Shown here: piece after piece, positions 7,982 through 16,040 of the stretch | Position numbering within the stretch: the first letter of the stretch is position 1 | How the letters are laid out: each line of letters opens with the position of its first letter | Assembly: GCA_029262115.1 (NCBI GenBank) | Contig: JAJCZZ010000099.1 | Span: 1 to 64,000, forward strand | Source: Gemmatimonadota bacterium | GTDB taxonomy: Bacteria > Gemmatimonadota > Gemmatimonadetes > Longimicrobiales > Gaopeijiaceae | Length of the DNA stretch: 64,000 nucleotides | Reading direction: 5' to 3' | Made by a program: the position numbers and the translations under genes | Notes under the pieces: model-generated | Told to the model about the DNA's origin: nothing | Databases searched by the model: none | Seen by the model: only the letters and a program-made list of their open reading frames with translations

Positions 7982-9151
7982 ATGAACCGACTTACGTTCG
8001 TCCTCGGCGTCCTCGTCACCGCGTGTGGCGGAACGGAGCCGGCAGCCCCTTCGGGGGTCGAGTCCCACGACAGCGCGGGCATCGCGATTCACACGCACGG
8101 ACGAGCGGTTCTCAACCGGCTGACCCTGTCCGAGGCGCTGGTGACGATCGGTGGGGGCGAATCGTCCGACGCCGAGTTGTACCGGGTACGCGGTGCGGTG
8201 CTTCTCGAAGACGGGGGTGTCGCCATCGCCAACGCGGGATCCAGTGAGATCCTCTTTTTCTCGCCGGATGGGTCGGTGCGCGAACGGGTCGGGCGCGAGG
8301 GCCAGGGGCCCGAGGAGTTTCGGAACATCCTCTGGATTCAGGGCACGGAGAGCGATGAGGTTCTGGTGTACGACGCCGGGAACCAACGGCTGAGCGCGAT
8401 CGGGGTCGATGGGACCTTCCGTCGCACCCGTACCATGCGGTTCGAACCCGATCCGGAGCTGCCTCGGGGCGCGATCGCGGGCCCGGCGTTCGCCTTCGGA
8501 GCCTCGGGGGTTGATCGAGTGGTTGCCGTCCCTGCCGCCGTGGCGCTCCTGGACGGCACGGAAGGCCCTCTTCCGCTCCGAGGAGAGCTTCGGGTCTACG
8601 GCTCGGAGCTCTCCGACTTCACGGCACTCGACACCGTCCGACTCCGAACGTGGCAGGAGGTGGACGCGTCCGAGGGGCCGCCCATCGGTCAGGTGATGGA
8701 GTCACCCGAACTGGTATTTTCGGCCAACGGACGGTGGACCGCGTTTTCCGAGGCGATGGCGCATCGAGTCATGGTCCTTCGTGACGGGGTGCCAACCTAC
8801 GTGGTCGTGGAAGCGCGCACCCGGACGCCCTTCGTTCCAGATTCGATTCCCGAGCACTTCGTGCGGGCTGCGGATAGCCTACCGGCCTATCGGGCGATTC
8901 AAGTCGATTCGGAGGGAAGGATCTGGCTGCGGGATCCGGTGGAAGACACGGATGGCACCAGCCAGTGGCGCGTTGTATCCGATGGCGGTCGCCGTATCGA
9001 GTCCCTCCGCCTCCCCGAGTCGTCCGATGTGATGGATGCCCGGGGCGCGCGCGTGCTGATCCGCGAGCGAGACGCGCTCGACGTAGAACGGGTCGTGGTA
9101 CGGCGGGTGGTCGAGTGGCCTTCGAATCCTACGGCACGTCCATCCGCCTGA
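7982..9151 (+). CDS. Lipoprotein with six-bladed beta-propeller (NHL-like)
   Basis: This 389-residue protein starts with a signal peptide and lipobox (VTAC). The opening HDSAGIAIHTHG, then repeated blades containing GGVAIANAGSSEILFFSPDG and GREGQGPEEF, mark the six-bladed beta-propeller lipoproteins that are numerous in Gemmatimonadota and Bacteroidota relatives. Such proteins usually bind ligands or partners in the periplasm or at the surface; no specific role can be given. Its last 23 bases overlap the 3' end of the convergent ABC permease gene. Confidence 0.75.
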   Translation: MNRLTFVLGVLVTACGGTEPAAPSGVESHDSAGIAIHTHGRAVLNRLTLSEALVTIGGGESSDAELYRVRGAVLLEDGGVAIANAGSSEILFFSPDGSVRERVGREGQGPEEFRNILWIQGTESDEVLVYDAGNQRLSAIGVDGTFRRTRTMRFEPDPELPRGAIAGPAFAFGASGVDRVVAVPAAVALLDGTEGPLPLRGELRVYGSELSDFTALDTVRLRTWQEVDASEGPPIGQVMESPELVFSANGRWTAFSEAMAHRVMVLRDGVPTYVVVEARTRTPFVPDSIPEHFVRAADSLPAYRAIQVDSEGRIWLRDPVEDTDGTSQWRVVSDGGRRIESLRLPESSDVMDARGARVLIRERDALDVERVVVRRVVEWPSNPTARPSA

Positions 9152-9842
9152 GTCGCCGCGTCGACATCCAGAAGAAGACCGCCATCACGGCCGCGCTGAC
9201 CACGATCGTCGGGATCAGGCCGACATGGGCGTCATCGACGAAACGGCGGGGATCGAGGCCGTGCATCCAGGCGATCGCGTAGCCTCGGATGCTGCCGACG
9301 CGGATGCCGGACACGAAGCCCGAGAAGAAGCCCTCCCACAGAACGATGTAGAGAAGTCCGACCCCGATGGCCTGCTTCGTGACCAGTCCCAGCCAGACGA
9401 ACACGACACAGTAGAGGAGGAGGCCGACGAACGACGCGACCGTGACGGCGAGTACAGCGGTCATGTCGCGGTTGAACGCCAGGAAGCTGGTCAGGAACGC
9501 GCTGCCCACGGCGAATGGTCCGGCCACGACGACGGACGCCAACAGCTTGCCCATCACGATCTTCCAGCGGGGCAGCGGGGTGAGGGTGAGGTTGGCGAGC
9601 GTGCGGTCGTCCACCTCCGTGCCGAACGCGCCGCTGGCGATGGCCACGGCAATGAGCGGTGCGATCGCGCCCGCGAGCATCGCGCTGAGGACGATGGCTT
9701 CGAATTCCTGCACGAAGGGCGCGGTCTCGCCCCGGACCACGAGCGCCGTGAAGAGCACGGGAAGCAGGGCCAGAACGGCCATGATAGACAGCCGCATCCG
9801 GCCGGAGAGCTGTCGAATCGTCAACACGAAGATCGGGTGCAT
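9129..9842 (-). CDS. ABC-2 type transporter permease
   Basis: This 237-residue protein has six hydrophobic segments and the typical cytoplasmic loop after helix 2 (SGAFGTEVDDRTLANLTLTP LP-type sequence), which marks ABC-2 permeases that read out a dominant remodelling ATPase. It starts two bases after the stop of the ATPase gene 9845-10774, so the two form one exporter. It is the last gene of a five-gene minus-strand operon and converges on the beta-propeller gene, with a 23 bp coding overlap. The substrate is unknown. Confidence 0.85.
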   Translation of the reverse strand: MHPIFVLTIRQLSGRMRLSIMAVLALLPVLFTALVVRGETAPFVQEFEAIVLSAMLAGAIAPLIAVAIASGAFGTEVDDRTLANLTLTPLPRWKIVMGKLLASVVVAGPFAVGSAFLTSFLAFNRDMTAVLAVTVASFVGLLLYCVVFVWLGLVTKQAIGVGLLYIVLWEGFFSGFVSGIRVGSIRGYAIAWMHGLDPRRFVDDAHVGLIPTIVVSAAVMAVFFWMSTRRLRRMDVP

Positions 9843-9844
9843 GG

Positions 9845-10774
9845 CTATCGTCCCACCAGGTATCCGAAGACGCTCTCGAGCGAGTCGTCCAGTGGCTCGA
9901 TACGCCGGAGTCCGATCGCCCCGGCGCGCGCGAGGCGCGGCAACTCGACCTGAAGCGCGCGGACGTTGCTACTGAGCACCACCAACGCCCCGTCCGGGTC
10001 GACGTTCACGGCGTCGACGGAGGGGAGCATCACGATGGCGGAGGCGAGCTTTCTGGGCGCGTCGGACACGATCCGGACGTGGTACGGCCGCTTGTCCAGT
10101 GCGGCCCGGATGGCCCGAAAGCCGCCGGACGCGGCGAGCTTTCCATTGACGATCAGCAGGACCGTTTCGGCGAGTTGCTCGACCTCCTCCAGGATGTGCG
10201 ACGAGAGCACGATGGTCCGACCCTCGTCGCCCAACCGGCGGAGCAGCGATTGGAACTGCGCGCGCTGGCGCGGATCGGCGCCGTTGAGCGGTTCGTCCAG
10301 CACGAGAACTTCGGGGTCGTGGACGAGCGTGCCGGCAAGGCGCATTCGCTGCCGCATCCCCCGGGAATAGGTGCCCATTTTCAGGTCGGCCGCCTCGAGC
10401 AGGTCCACCTGCCGGATGGCCCGTTCCGCCGCCGCGCCTGGATCGGCCACGCCTCGCACCTCTGCCATCAGCCGTACGAAAGCGCGTCCCGTGAGGAACG
10501 AATAGACGGTCTCATGCTCTGACATGACGCCGATCCGTCCGTACAGCGCCGGATTGTCGCGCACCGGCTCTCCGAACATCGTCACCGATCCGTCGGACAC
10601 GTCCGCGAGTCCGGTCATCATCCGCAGAAGCGTCGTCTTCCCGGCGCCGTTCGGGCCCAGCAAGCCGGTGATGCCCGGTCCGATGTCGAAGGTGATGTCA
10701 CTTACGGCCACCACGCTTCCGAACCACCGCGATACCTGATCGACCCGGATCACGGGCTCGCCTCGTACGCTCAC
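9845..10774 (-). CDS. ABC transporter ATP-binding protein (ABC-2 exporter)
   Basis: This 309-residue ATPase has Walker A GPNGAGKT (residues 40-47), the signature YSRGMRQRM, Walker B VLVLDEP and the switch histidine in LSSHILEE. A C-terminal extension of about 90 residues is typical of ABC-2 exporters. The start GTG at 10774 overlaps the stop of the preceding permease as GTGA; an ATG at 10810 is possible but would overlap by 40 bases. With its downstream permease it forms the second of two exporters in this operon. Confidence 0.88.
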   Translation of the reverse strand: MSVRGEPVIRVDQVSRWFGSVVAVSDITFDIGPGITGLLGPNGAGKTTLLRMMTGLADVSDGSVTMFGEPVRDNPALYGRIGVMSEHETVYSFLTGRAFVRLMAEVRGVADPGAAAERAIRQVDLLEAADLKMGTYSRGMRQRMRLAGTLVHDPEVLVLDEPLNGADPRQRAQFQSLLRRLGDEGRTIVLSSHILEEVEQLAETVLLIVNGKLAASGGFRAIRAALDKRPYHVRIVSDAPRKLASAIVMLPSVDAVNVDPDGALVVLSSNVRALQVELPRLARAGAIGLRRIEPLDDSLESVFGYLVGR

Positions 10775-11727
10775 GGGGTCAACTTCCGGTAGCGGATCCA
10801 CAGCAGCCATCCGGGCACCAAAACCCAGAGGGCCCACCACCCGAAGAGCAAGGACGAGCCCAGTTCCCGAGCGGGTGCAGCGTCGGTGATGTCGCTGACA
10901 TCGCCGAAGATGAGGTCGTTCACGTGGACGGGGATGTTGCTCAGGTTGAACATCGAAACCCACTGCCCGAGTGCGCCGTCGAGCTCTTGGGAGAGCCCGG
11001 CCGTGAAGGGCGTGGACACGATGAAGAGGCCGACCAGGAACACCGACGCGTACGCACGGCGCGTGGTGAAGCTCGCGACCAGAAGCGCCAGCGTGCTCGT
11101 GTAGACCGCGATGGCCGCGCCCGACGCGAGGATCTTCGGCACGTCGTTCCAATGGTCCGACAAATACGCTACGGGGTCTGGCGTGCCCATCATCCGGCCG
11201 ATCAGAAGGACGAACTGAGGCAGGAGCGCCACGCCGAGCGTGACCGCGGTGAAGGCCGCCCATCTCCCAACGATGTAGTCCGTCGCGGTGATCGGTCGCA
11301 CCAGGTAGAGATTGATGACCCCGTCCCGCCGGTCCGGGCAGAGCAGCTCGGGCCCGACCACGGCCGCGAATACAAAGAGGATGATCGAGGCGATCCCGTA
11401 GAAGTCGGAGTGCGACGGGACGCCCTCGGCGGCCTCGGGGCCCGCGAACCGGAAGGCCGCTCCAGCCACCATCGCCAGGATGAAGCCGATGAACACGAGC
11501 AACGCAATGAAGGACCACGGCAGGATCTTGGCACGTCCGCCGCGTCCGAAGCCGAGGGCGGTGCGCACGCCGTCCTTGAAGACCGCGATCCGCCCTCGGG
11601 CGCGGCCCTCACGCGGGCCGTCGTAGCGCTGGTACCCGATGTCGAAGACCCGGCCCTCGGGCCTCGCGTGTCCTTCGTGTGAGGCCGCGGCGGGGTCGAT
11701 GTCGTGGACGGGCACGGGATCGCTCAC
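10771..11727 (-). CDS. ABC-2 type permease
   Basis: This 318-residue permease has a cytoplasmic N-terminus of about 65 residues followed by six or seven membrane segments. The loop PELLCPDRRDGVINLYLVRP is the ABC-2 equivalent of the coupling element. It begins at GTG 11727, overlapping the stop of the upstream ATPase by four bases, and ends by overlapping the next ATPase in the same way. This spacing suggests it pairs with the ATPase at 11724-12734. The substrate is unknown. Confidence 0.85.
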   Translation of the reverse strand: MSDPVPVHDIDPAAASHEGHARPEGRVFDIGYQRYDGPREGRARGRIAVFKDGVRTALGFGRGGRAKILPWSFIALLVFIGFILAMVAGAAFRFAGPEAAEGVPSHSDFYGIASIILFVFAAVVGPELLCPDRRDGVINLYLVRPITATDYIVGRWAAFTAVTLGVALLPQFVLLIGRMMGTPDPVAYLSDHWNDVPKILASGAAIAVYTSTLALLVASFTTRRAYASVFLVGLFIVSTPFTAGLSQELDGALGQWVSMFNLSNIPVHVNDLIFGDVSDITDAAPARELGSSLLFGWWALWVLVPGWLLWIRYRKLTP

Positions 11728-12734
11728 GGTGTCGCCTCGGGCGATTCGTCGCCCTCGTCCGGCAGCGCCGCCCCAATCATTTCACCCGTTTCCGTCGGAT
11801 CCCCCTGGAAGAGCTCCGCGAGCGCGCGACGGCGCGGAGCCAGACGGCGGAGGGGCGCATCGGCGTCCACTACGGCGTCCCGCACGTCGTCGTACAGCGA
11901 TTCGTCCGGTCCCTCCACGCGGAAGCCACCGGCGTCCGCGGTCACGCGTACGCCGCGCCGTTCCAACTCCTGAACCAGCCGCTCTCGATTCGTGTCGACT
12001 TCCACGAAGACCGATCGGGTCTCCGCGGTGAAGTCGCGCACCTCCCCGGACTGCACGAGTCGCCCGCCCTGCAGAACGACGATCCGGTCGCAGGTCCGCT
12101 CCACGTCCGACATCAGGTGGGAGGAGAAGAGGATGCTGATCCCGAATTCACGATGCGTCTTTCGCACCAGATCGAGCATCTCCTCACGGCCCGCCGGATC
12201 GAGCCCGGCGGTCGGTTCGTCGAGGAAGATCATCTTCGGATCGTGGACCAGAGCCTGCGCCAGTTTGACGCGCTGCTTCATTCCCGTGGAATAGCCGCCG
12301 ACGGCCCGATACCGCTCCTCGAACAGACCCGCGTGGCGTAGCGTATCCGCGGCCCGCGTGCGAGCCCGTGACGGGGGGAGCCCGCCGACCTCGGCCATGT
12401 GCGTCAGGAATTCAGCGGCGCTGACGGTCGACGGCAAACAGTCGTGCTCCGGCATGTACCCGAGGCGGGCGCGCACCCGCGTGCTCTGGGACGCGTCCTC
12501 TCCCAGGACCAACGCCGATCCGGACGTGGGCTGGAGCAGGCCGAGAAAGATTTTGATGGCCGTGCTCTTTCCCGCACCGTTCTCCCCGAGGATCCCTGTG
12601 ATTCCGTCATGGATGGCGAAGCTGACGCCGTCCAGCGCGACCACGGATCCGTACCGCTTGACCAGGTCACACGCGACCAGGAGCGGTGGTGCAGGGTGGG
12701 GGGCGCCGGTCTCAGCCGTCGGCCTCTCCGTCAC
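11724..12734 (-). CDS. ABC transporter ATP-binding protein
   Basis: This 336-residue ATPase shows Walker A GENGAGKS (residues 50-57), signature YSTGMKQRVKLAQ, Walker B MIFLDEP and switch SSHLMSD. A C-terminal domain of roughly 100 residues carries acidic residues at its end. The start GTG at 12734 forms a GTGA overlap with the end of the Sel1 gene; GTG 12743 is a possible alternative. It is followed by its permease with another GTGA overlap. It is probably an exporter rather than an importer, because no binding protein is nearby. Confidence 0.88.
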   Translation of the reverse strand: MTERPTAETGAPHPAPPLLVACDLVKRYGSVVALDGVSFAIHDGITGILGENGAGKSTAIKIFLGLLQPTSGSALVLGEDASQSTRVRARLGYMPEHDCLPSTVSAAEFLTHMAEVGGLPPSRARTRAADTLRHAGLFEERYRAVGGYSTGMKQRVKLAQALVHDPKMIFLDEPTAGLDPAGREEMLDLVRKTHREFGISILFSSHLMSDVERTCDRIVVLQGGRLVQSGEVRDFTAETRSVFVEVDTNRERLVQELERRGVRVTADAGGFRVEGPDESLYDDVRDAVVDADAPLRRLAPRRRALAELFQGDPTETGEMIGAALPDEGDESPEATP

Positions 12735-13693
12735 CGTCGACACGCGTCTGCGTAGCCCAGGCGGCACGCTCGCCGAAAGAAGGACGCCGCGCGTCCGAGG
12801 TTCCGTTCGACACCCCGTCCGTTCGCGTACAGATCGCCTGCCCGGAAGCAACTCACCGCCACGGGCGGGGAGCCCTCGCCGCGCCGAAGCGTCCCGTCAC
12901 ATGCCTGGTCGAACAGGTCGGCCGCCCGTTCGCCGTCGGCCTCGACGCCGATCCCCTCGCTGTAGAGGATGCCCAGTCCGTGGCACGCGATCATCTCGCG
13001 TTCGCACGCCGCCTCGAGGAGCGTGGCAGCCCGAGCGGGGTCGGCCGGAACGCCCATCCCCTCGACGTAGGCCTGACCCAGGTGGGCGCAGCCGAGCGCT
13101 TCGTCGGCGTCGCACGCCCTCTGGTGCAGAGCCACGGCCAGGCCGGCGTCGTGCTCGACGCCCCGGCCCTCGCCAAACAGCATACCGAGCCGAGCGCACG
13201 CCTTCATGGCGCCGGCATCGCATCCGCGGTCGTATTGCGCCGCCGCTTCGGTAAGGTCCTGCGCAACGACGCCGCGCAAGGTATCCCCGGGAACACTGTC
13301 GCCCCCGACGTACAGATCGCCGAGATACAGGCACCCGTCAGCGGCGTCACCGTCGCAGCCCTGCCGGAACAGCGTAGCCGCCGACAGCGTGTCGACCGTC
13401 ACGCCCTGCTCGCTCGACGACGCCTGAAGTCGCATTCGGCCGAGCCGAACGCATCCGGTCCCGTCGCCCTCGGTGCATGCGCGGTCGTACAGATCCGCCG
13501 CCAGGCGCCAGTCCCTCAGGATATGTCGTCCCATGTACGCGCGGATGCCCAACTCTCGGCATGCCACCGCGTCCAGCGCGTCGCACCGGGCGCTCAGGTC
13601 GCGTGCCTCCGCAGCGCCCGGGTTGCACCCGCTGACGGCGGGGACTGCCAGGATCAACGCCGGGAAGACGTACCGGCGGAAGGCTGGAGGCAT
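12731..13693 (-). CDS. Sel1-repeat, cysteine-rich lipoprotein
   Basis: This 320-residue protein begins with a signal peptide and lipobox (VSGC) and then carries about seven Sel1-like helical repeats of roughly 36 residues. Each has the pattern RACDADEALGCAHLG followed by YVEGMGVPADPARAA. Paired cysteines in each repeat recall Helicobacter cysteine-rich (Hcp) proteins, whose repeats are disulphide-bridged, so folding in the periplasm is likely. It is the first gene of the operon with two ABC exporters and may be an accessory or scaffold for them. The transport link is inferred from gene order only. Confidence 0.82.
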   Translation of the reverse strand: MPPAFRRYVFPALILAVPAVSGCNPGAAEARDLSARCDALDAVACRELGIRAYMGRHILRDWRLAADLYDRACTEGDGTGCVRLGRMRLQASSSEQGVTVDTLSAATLFRQGCDGDAADGCLYLGDLYVGGDSVPGDTLRGVVAQDLTEAAAQYDRGCDAGAMKACARLGMLFGEGRGVEHDAGLAVALHQRACDADEALGCAHLGQAYVEGMGVPADPARAATLLEAACEREMIACHGLGILYSEGIGVEADGERAADLFDQACDGTLRRGEGSPPVAVSCFRAGDLYANGRGVERNLGRAASFFRRACRLGYADACRR

Positions 13694-13865
13694 CGGTCGT
13701 CCGGATCAGGGGAGCAGGCGGCGCCAACCGCAAAGAGCGGCGCGTCATGGTCGTGGGCTTGTTGGAACGGTACGGGTCGTGTGGGAGGTCAGGTTTCAAT
13801 CCTGTCCATTGTCAGGAAGAGGGAGTTGACATCACGCCCGGTAGGATGGGGGCCAGCAAGTCTCG

Positions 13866-14288
13866 CTAAGAAGAGGCGTTGAGGGCCGCGAGTAGCTCCC
13901 GGGGTGTCACGACTGGGATGGACCGAGCCTCGAAATCCGATGGATCTCGCGTTACGAGGTAGTCAGCGCTGCCCCGCGGGGCAGAAAGCCACTGCACCGC
14001 ATCCTCGACGTCGTTCCACCCGAGAGAGAGGGCTCGGACAAGGAGGTCACCGTCCAAGGAGGTTACGGACACATGCTCGAGGAGGTCGATAAGCGTCCCA
14101 ACGGCCCGCTTGTTCCCGAGATGTTTGGCCGCGAGGTAGTGGAGGGTCGTAACGGAATGCGCAGCGATCATTCCTTCGATATCTGGTTCGTCGAGTAACG
14201 ACAGGACTGACGCGGAATCGTCCACCCACGGCTCGCGGTTCATCAGAACGTCGAGGACAACGTTGATATCGAGGAAGAGACGGATCAC
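13866..14288 (-). CDS. PIN-domain toxin (VapC-like)
   Basis: This 140-residue protein starts with LFLDINVVLDVLMNREPW, containing the first catalytic Asp of the PIN ribonuclease fold. It later has the acidic motif WNDVEDAVQ and ends the fold with YLVTRDPSDF. PIN toxins of this kind cleave RNA, often tRNA or rRNA, when freed from their antitoxin. The start is GTG at 14288, overlapping the stop of the antitoxin gene as GTGA, so the two are made together. Unlike the PIN remnant at 5514-5850, all acidic positions appear present. Confidence 0.83.
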   Translation of the reverse strand: MIRLFLDINVVLDVLMNREPWVDDSASVLSLLDEPDIEGMIAAHSVTTLHYLAAKHLGNKRAVGTLIDLLEHVSVTSLDGDLLVRALSLGWNDVEDAVQWLSAPRGSADYLVTRDPSDFEARSIPVVTPRELLAALNASS

Positions 14289-14521
14289 GAGTACTTCTCT
14301 TCCAGGTGCTCTCGGTACTCATCCTCCGACGCGTCACTTGGAAGAATCCCCCTGAGTCTCTGCACCCACGGAGCCACGGTGGCTTCGGACGACGACTCCA
14401 ACTGGCTCAGGTAATCGGTTACCAGCTTTGAGATGCTTGTGTTGTGTTGGGAGCTGTATCGTCGAGCGCGCTCGATTACACGCTCATCCACGCTCAACGT
14501 GAGCTTCTTCTTGGTGCTCAT
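14285..14521 (-). CDS. Ribbon-helix-helix antitoxin (DUF6364-like)
   Basis: This 78-residue protein opens with KKKLTLSVDERVIERARRYS, a ribbon-helix-helix DNA-binding strand and helix. It continues with ISKLVTDYLSQL and an acidic, flexible tail that would neutralise the toxin. It precedes the PIN toxin with a four-base overlap, the normal antitoxin-first order. A strong promoter and a near-palindrome lie immediately upstream, consistent with repression by the toxin-antitoxin complex. Confidence 0.82.
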   Translation of the reverse strand: MSTKKKLTLSVDERVIERARRYSSQHNTSISKLVTDYLSQLESSSEATVAPWVQRLRGILPSDASEDEYREHLEEKYS

Positions 14522-14550
14522 GGTCGCCCCGGAGGTGCACGTATTTATTT

Positions 14551-14584
14551 CGTAAAATTATACGTATGCCATAAAACGGGGCAA
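14551..14584 (-). promoter_or_regulatory. Toxin-antitoxin promoter and operator
   Basis: On the minus strand TTGCCC (14579-14584) and TATAAT (14557-14562) are separated by 16 bases, a good sigma-70 promoter 36-41 bases before the antitoxin start. The -10 lies inside CGTATAATTTTACG, a palindrome at 12 of 14 positions (14551-14564), so a bound ribbon-helix-helix repressor would cover it. The stretch 14585-14844 holds no gene that I can recognise. Confidence 0.65.
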
Positions 14585-14844
14585 CCGGGCTTGCTCGGGC
14601 AGCGTGACGTCAAATAACCAAGTGGTGCCGCTTCCGCTTGCGTTGCTCGCTCCGGTGAATCACGGCCCCTACTTGGGGGCCGCGCCAGCAACAACGGATC
14701 GTTTGCACCCGCCACCGGATTTCCGCCACGCGACGCTGCCGAGGGACTGTCCCGACGGCGGGACCTCAATCCTCCCTACGCCGCTTCCACCCTGTCCGAG
14801 TGAATAATTGAGTGAAGGGCTGTCCCACCCGAGCGGGGGGATCC

Positions 14845-15576
14845 GTGTCGAAGGACGTACCGAGCGATCCGTGGGAGCGACCGGCCCTGGCCGTCTGGGA
14901 GGAATCCCGTCCGGGCAGGGTTTCGGTCGCCTGGAGTCTGGCGGGGGGCGTGACGGCGGGAGGCCTCCTCGTAACGGCGGTCTCGCTGGCTGGCTCCCTG
15001 TCCGCAAGCATGGCCAGCACGGTGGCCACGATCCTCTTCGTTCTGGGCGCGGCGGCCGGATTCGTCCACGGTGGGCTGCTCGGGTACCTGGGACGTGACC
15101 TGAGCCGCTCCCGTGCTCACGCATTCCGTGGGGTCGCGTTCGGACTTCTTCTGCTCCTCCCTTCGGCTCCGGTCGTCTGGCTGTTCACGATTCTCCTGGC
15201 GCTGAGCGTCGCCTCTTTGGGCAGCGGCCGGTTCGAACTCCAATTGGGCGCGGTGGCGGGCTGGATGGTCGGACTCTCCCTGTGCGCCTGGGCGGCGTGG
15301 GAGGGATGGCTCGCGTTGAAGGTCGTCTGGGCCCGCTGGCCCGGCCGGCGCGAGGGGAGTCTCATCATGGCGGGCGTCCTCGCCATCCTCAGCCTCAACT
15401 TCGTCACAACCCGTCCGGAGATCTGGGGCACGGACATCCGGGTCACCGGCGCAGGGGCCCTGATCCTTGCGTTCGGTGCCACCACCTGGATCGCGCTCCC
15501 CGTGGTCCTTGCCACGCTGCACCTCTTCCACCGCGTCATGGGCGGCCGGGCCTCCGGACAGGACCGGGACGGCTGA
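14845..15576 (+). CDS. Hypothetical multi-span membrane protein
   Basis: This 243-residue protein is mostly hydrophobic, with six to seven membrane spans starting near residue 30 and a short charged cytoplasmic N-terminus (PSDPWERPALAVWEESRPGR). I chose GTG at 14845 because a G-run (GGGGGG) lies four bases upstream; an upstream GTG at 14812 has no ribosome site. No catalytic or transport motif was recognised. It lies 116 bases before the second padR gene on the same strand and could share its control. Confidence 0.65.
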   Translation: MSKDVPSDPWERPALAVWEESRPGRVSVAWSLAGGVTAGGLLVTAVSLAGSLSASMASTVATILFVLGAAAGFVHGGLLGYLGRDLSRSRAHAFRGVAFGLLLLLPSAPVVWLFTILLALSVASLGSGRFELQLGAVAGWMVGLSLCAWAAWEGWLALKVVWARWPGRREGSLIMAGVLAILSLNFVTTRPEIWGTDIRVTGAGALILAFGATTWIALPVVLATLHLFHRVMGGRASGQDRDG

Positions 15577-15692
15577 GATAGTCCGAGGCCGGTTGCAGGG
15601 GCGACGGCTACCAAGCCCCCCCTCCCGTCGCCCCCTATGACCTGCTATCCTCATACGTCGCGTCACGATATAGCGCACCACGAGGGAATGCT

Positions 15693-16040
15693 GTGCCGTC
15701 CAACGATCACACACCGATCAGCGAAGCGGTCTTCCATATGCTCTTGTCGCTCGTAGACGGGCCGATGCATGGGTACGGGATGATCCAGGACGTGGAGCGC
15801 CGCACGGGCGGGAGCGTCGTGTTGGGGTCGGGGACCCTGTATTCGGCCATCAAGCGGATGCGCCGGGACGGGTGGCTGGCCGAGGCGACGGTGGCGGACC
15901 CGGAGGATCCGCGCCGGCGGTATTACGAGCTCACGGAGCTGGGGCGCAGGGTCGTACGGGCCGAGGCCCGCCGCCTCGACGCCATGGTCCGCCACGCGCA
16001 TGCGAAGCACCTGCTCGCGGACGGGCCGGCCGCACAGTGA
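15693..16040 (+). CDS. PadR family transcriptional regulator
   Basis: This 115-residue PadR protein has the winged-helix core ([20 protein letters not shown], then [19 protein letters not shown]) and wing [13 protein letters not shown] longer C-terminal helix than in the 4451 copy probably forms the dimer. It starts at GTG 15693 after a GAGGGA ribosome site. Its stop overlaps the start of the downstream permease as GTGA, repeating the arrangement at 4.4 kb. It is presumably a repressor of its own operon. Confidence 0.92.
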   Translation: MPSNDHTPISEAVFHMLLSLVDGPMHGYGMIQDVERRTGGSVVLGSGTLYSAIKRMRRDGWLAEATVADPEDPRRRYYELTELGRRVVRAEARRLDAMVRHAHAKHLLADGPAAQ

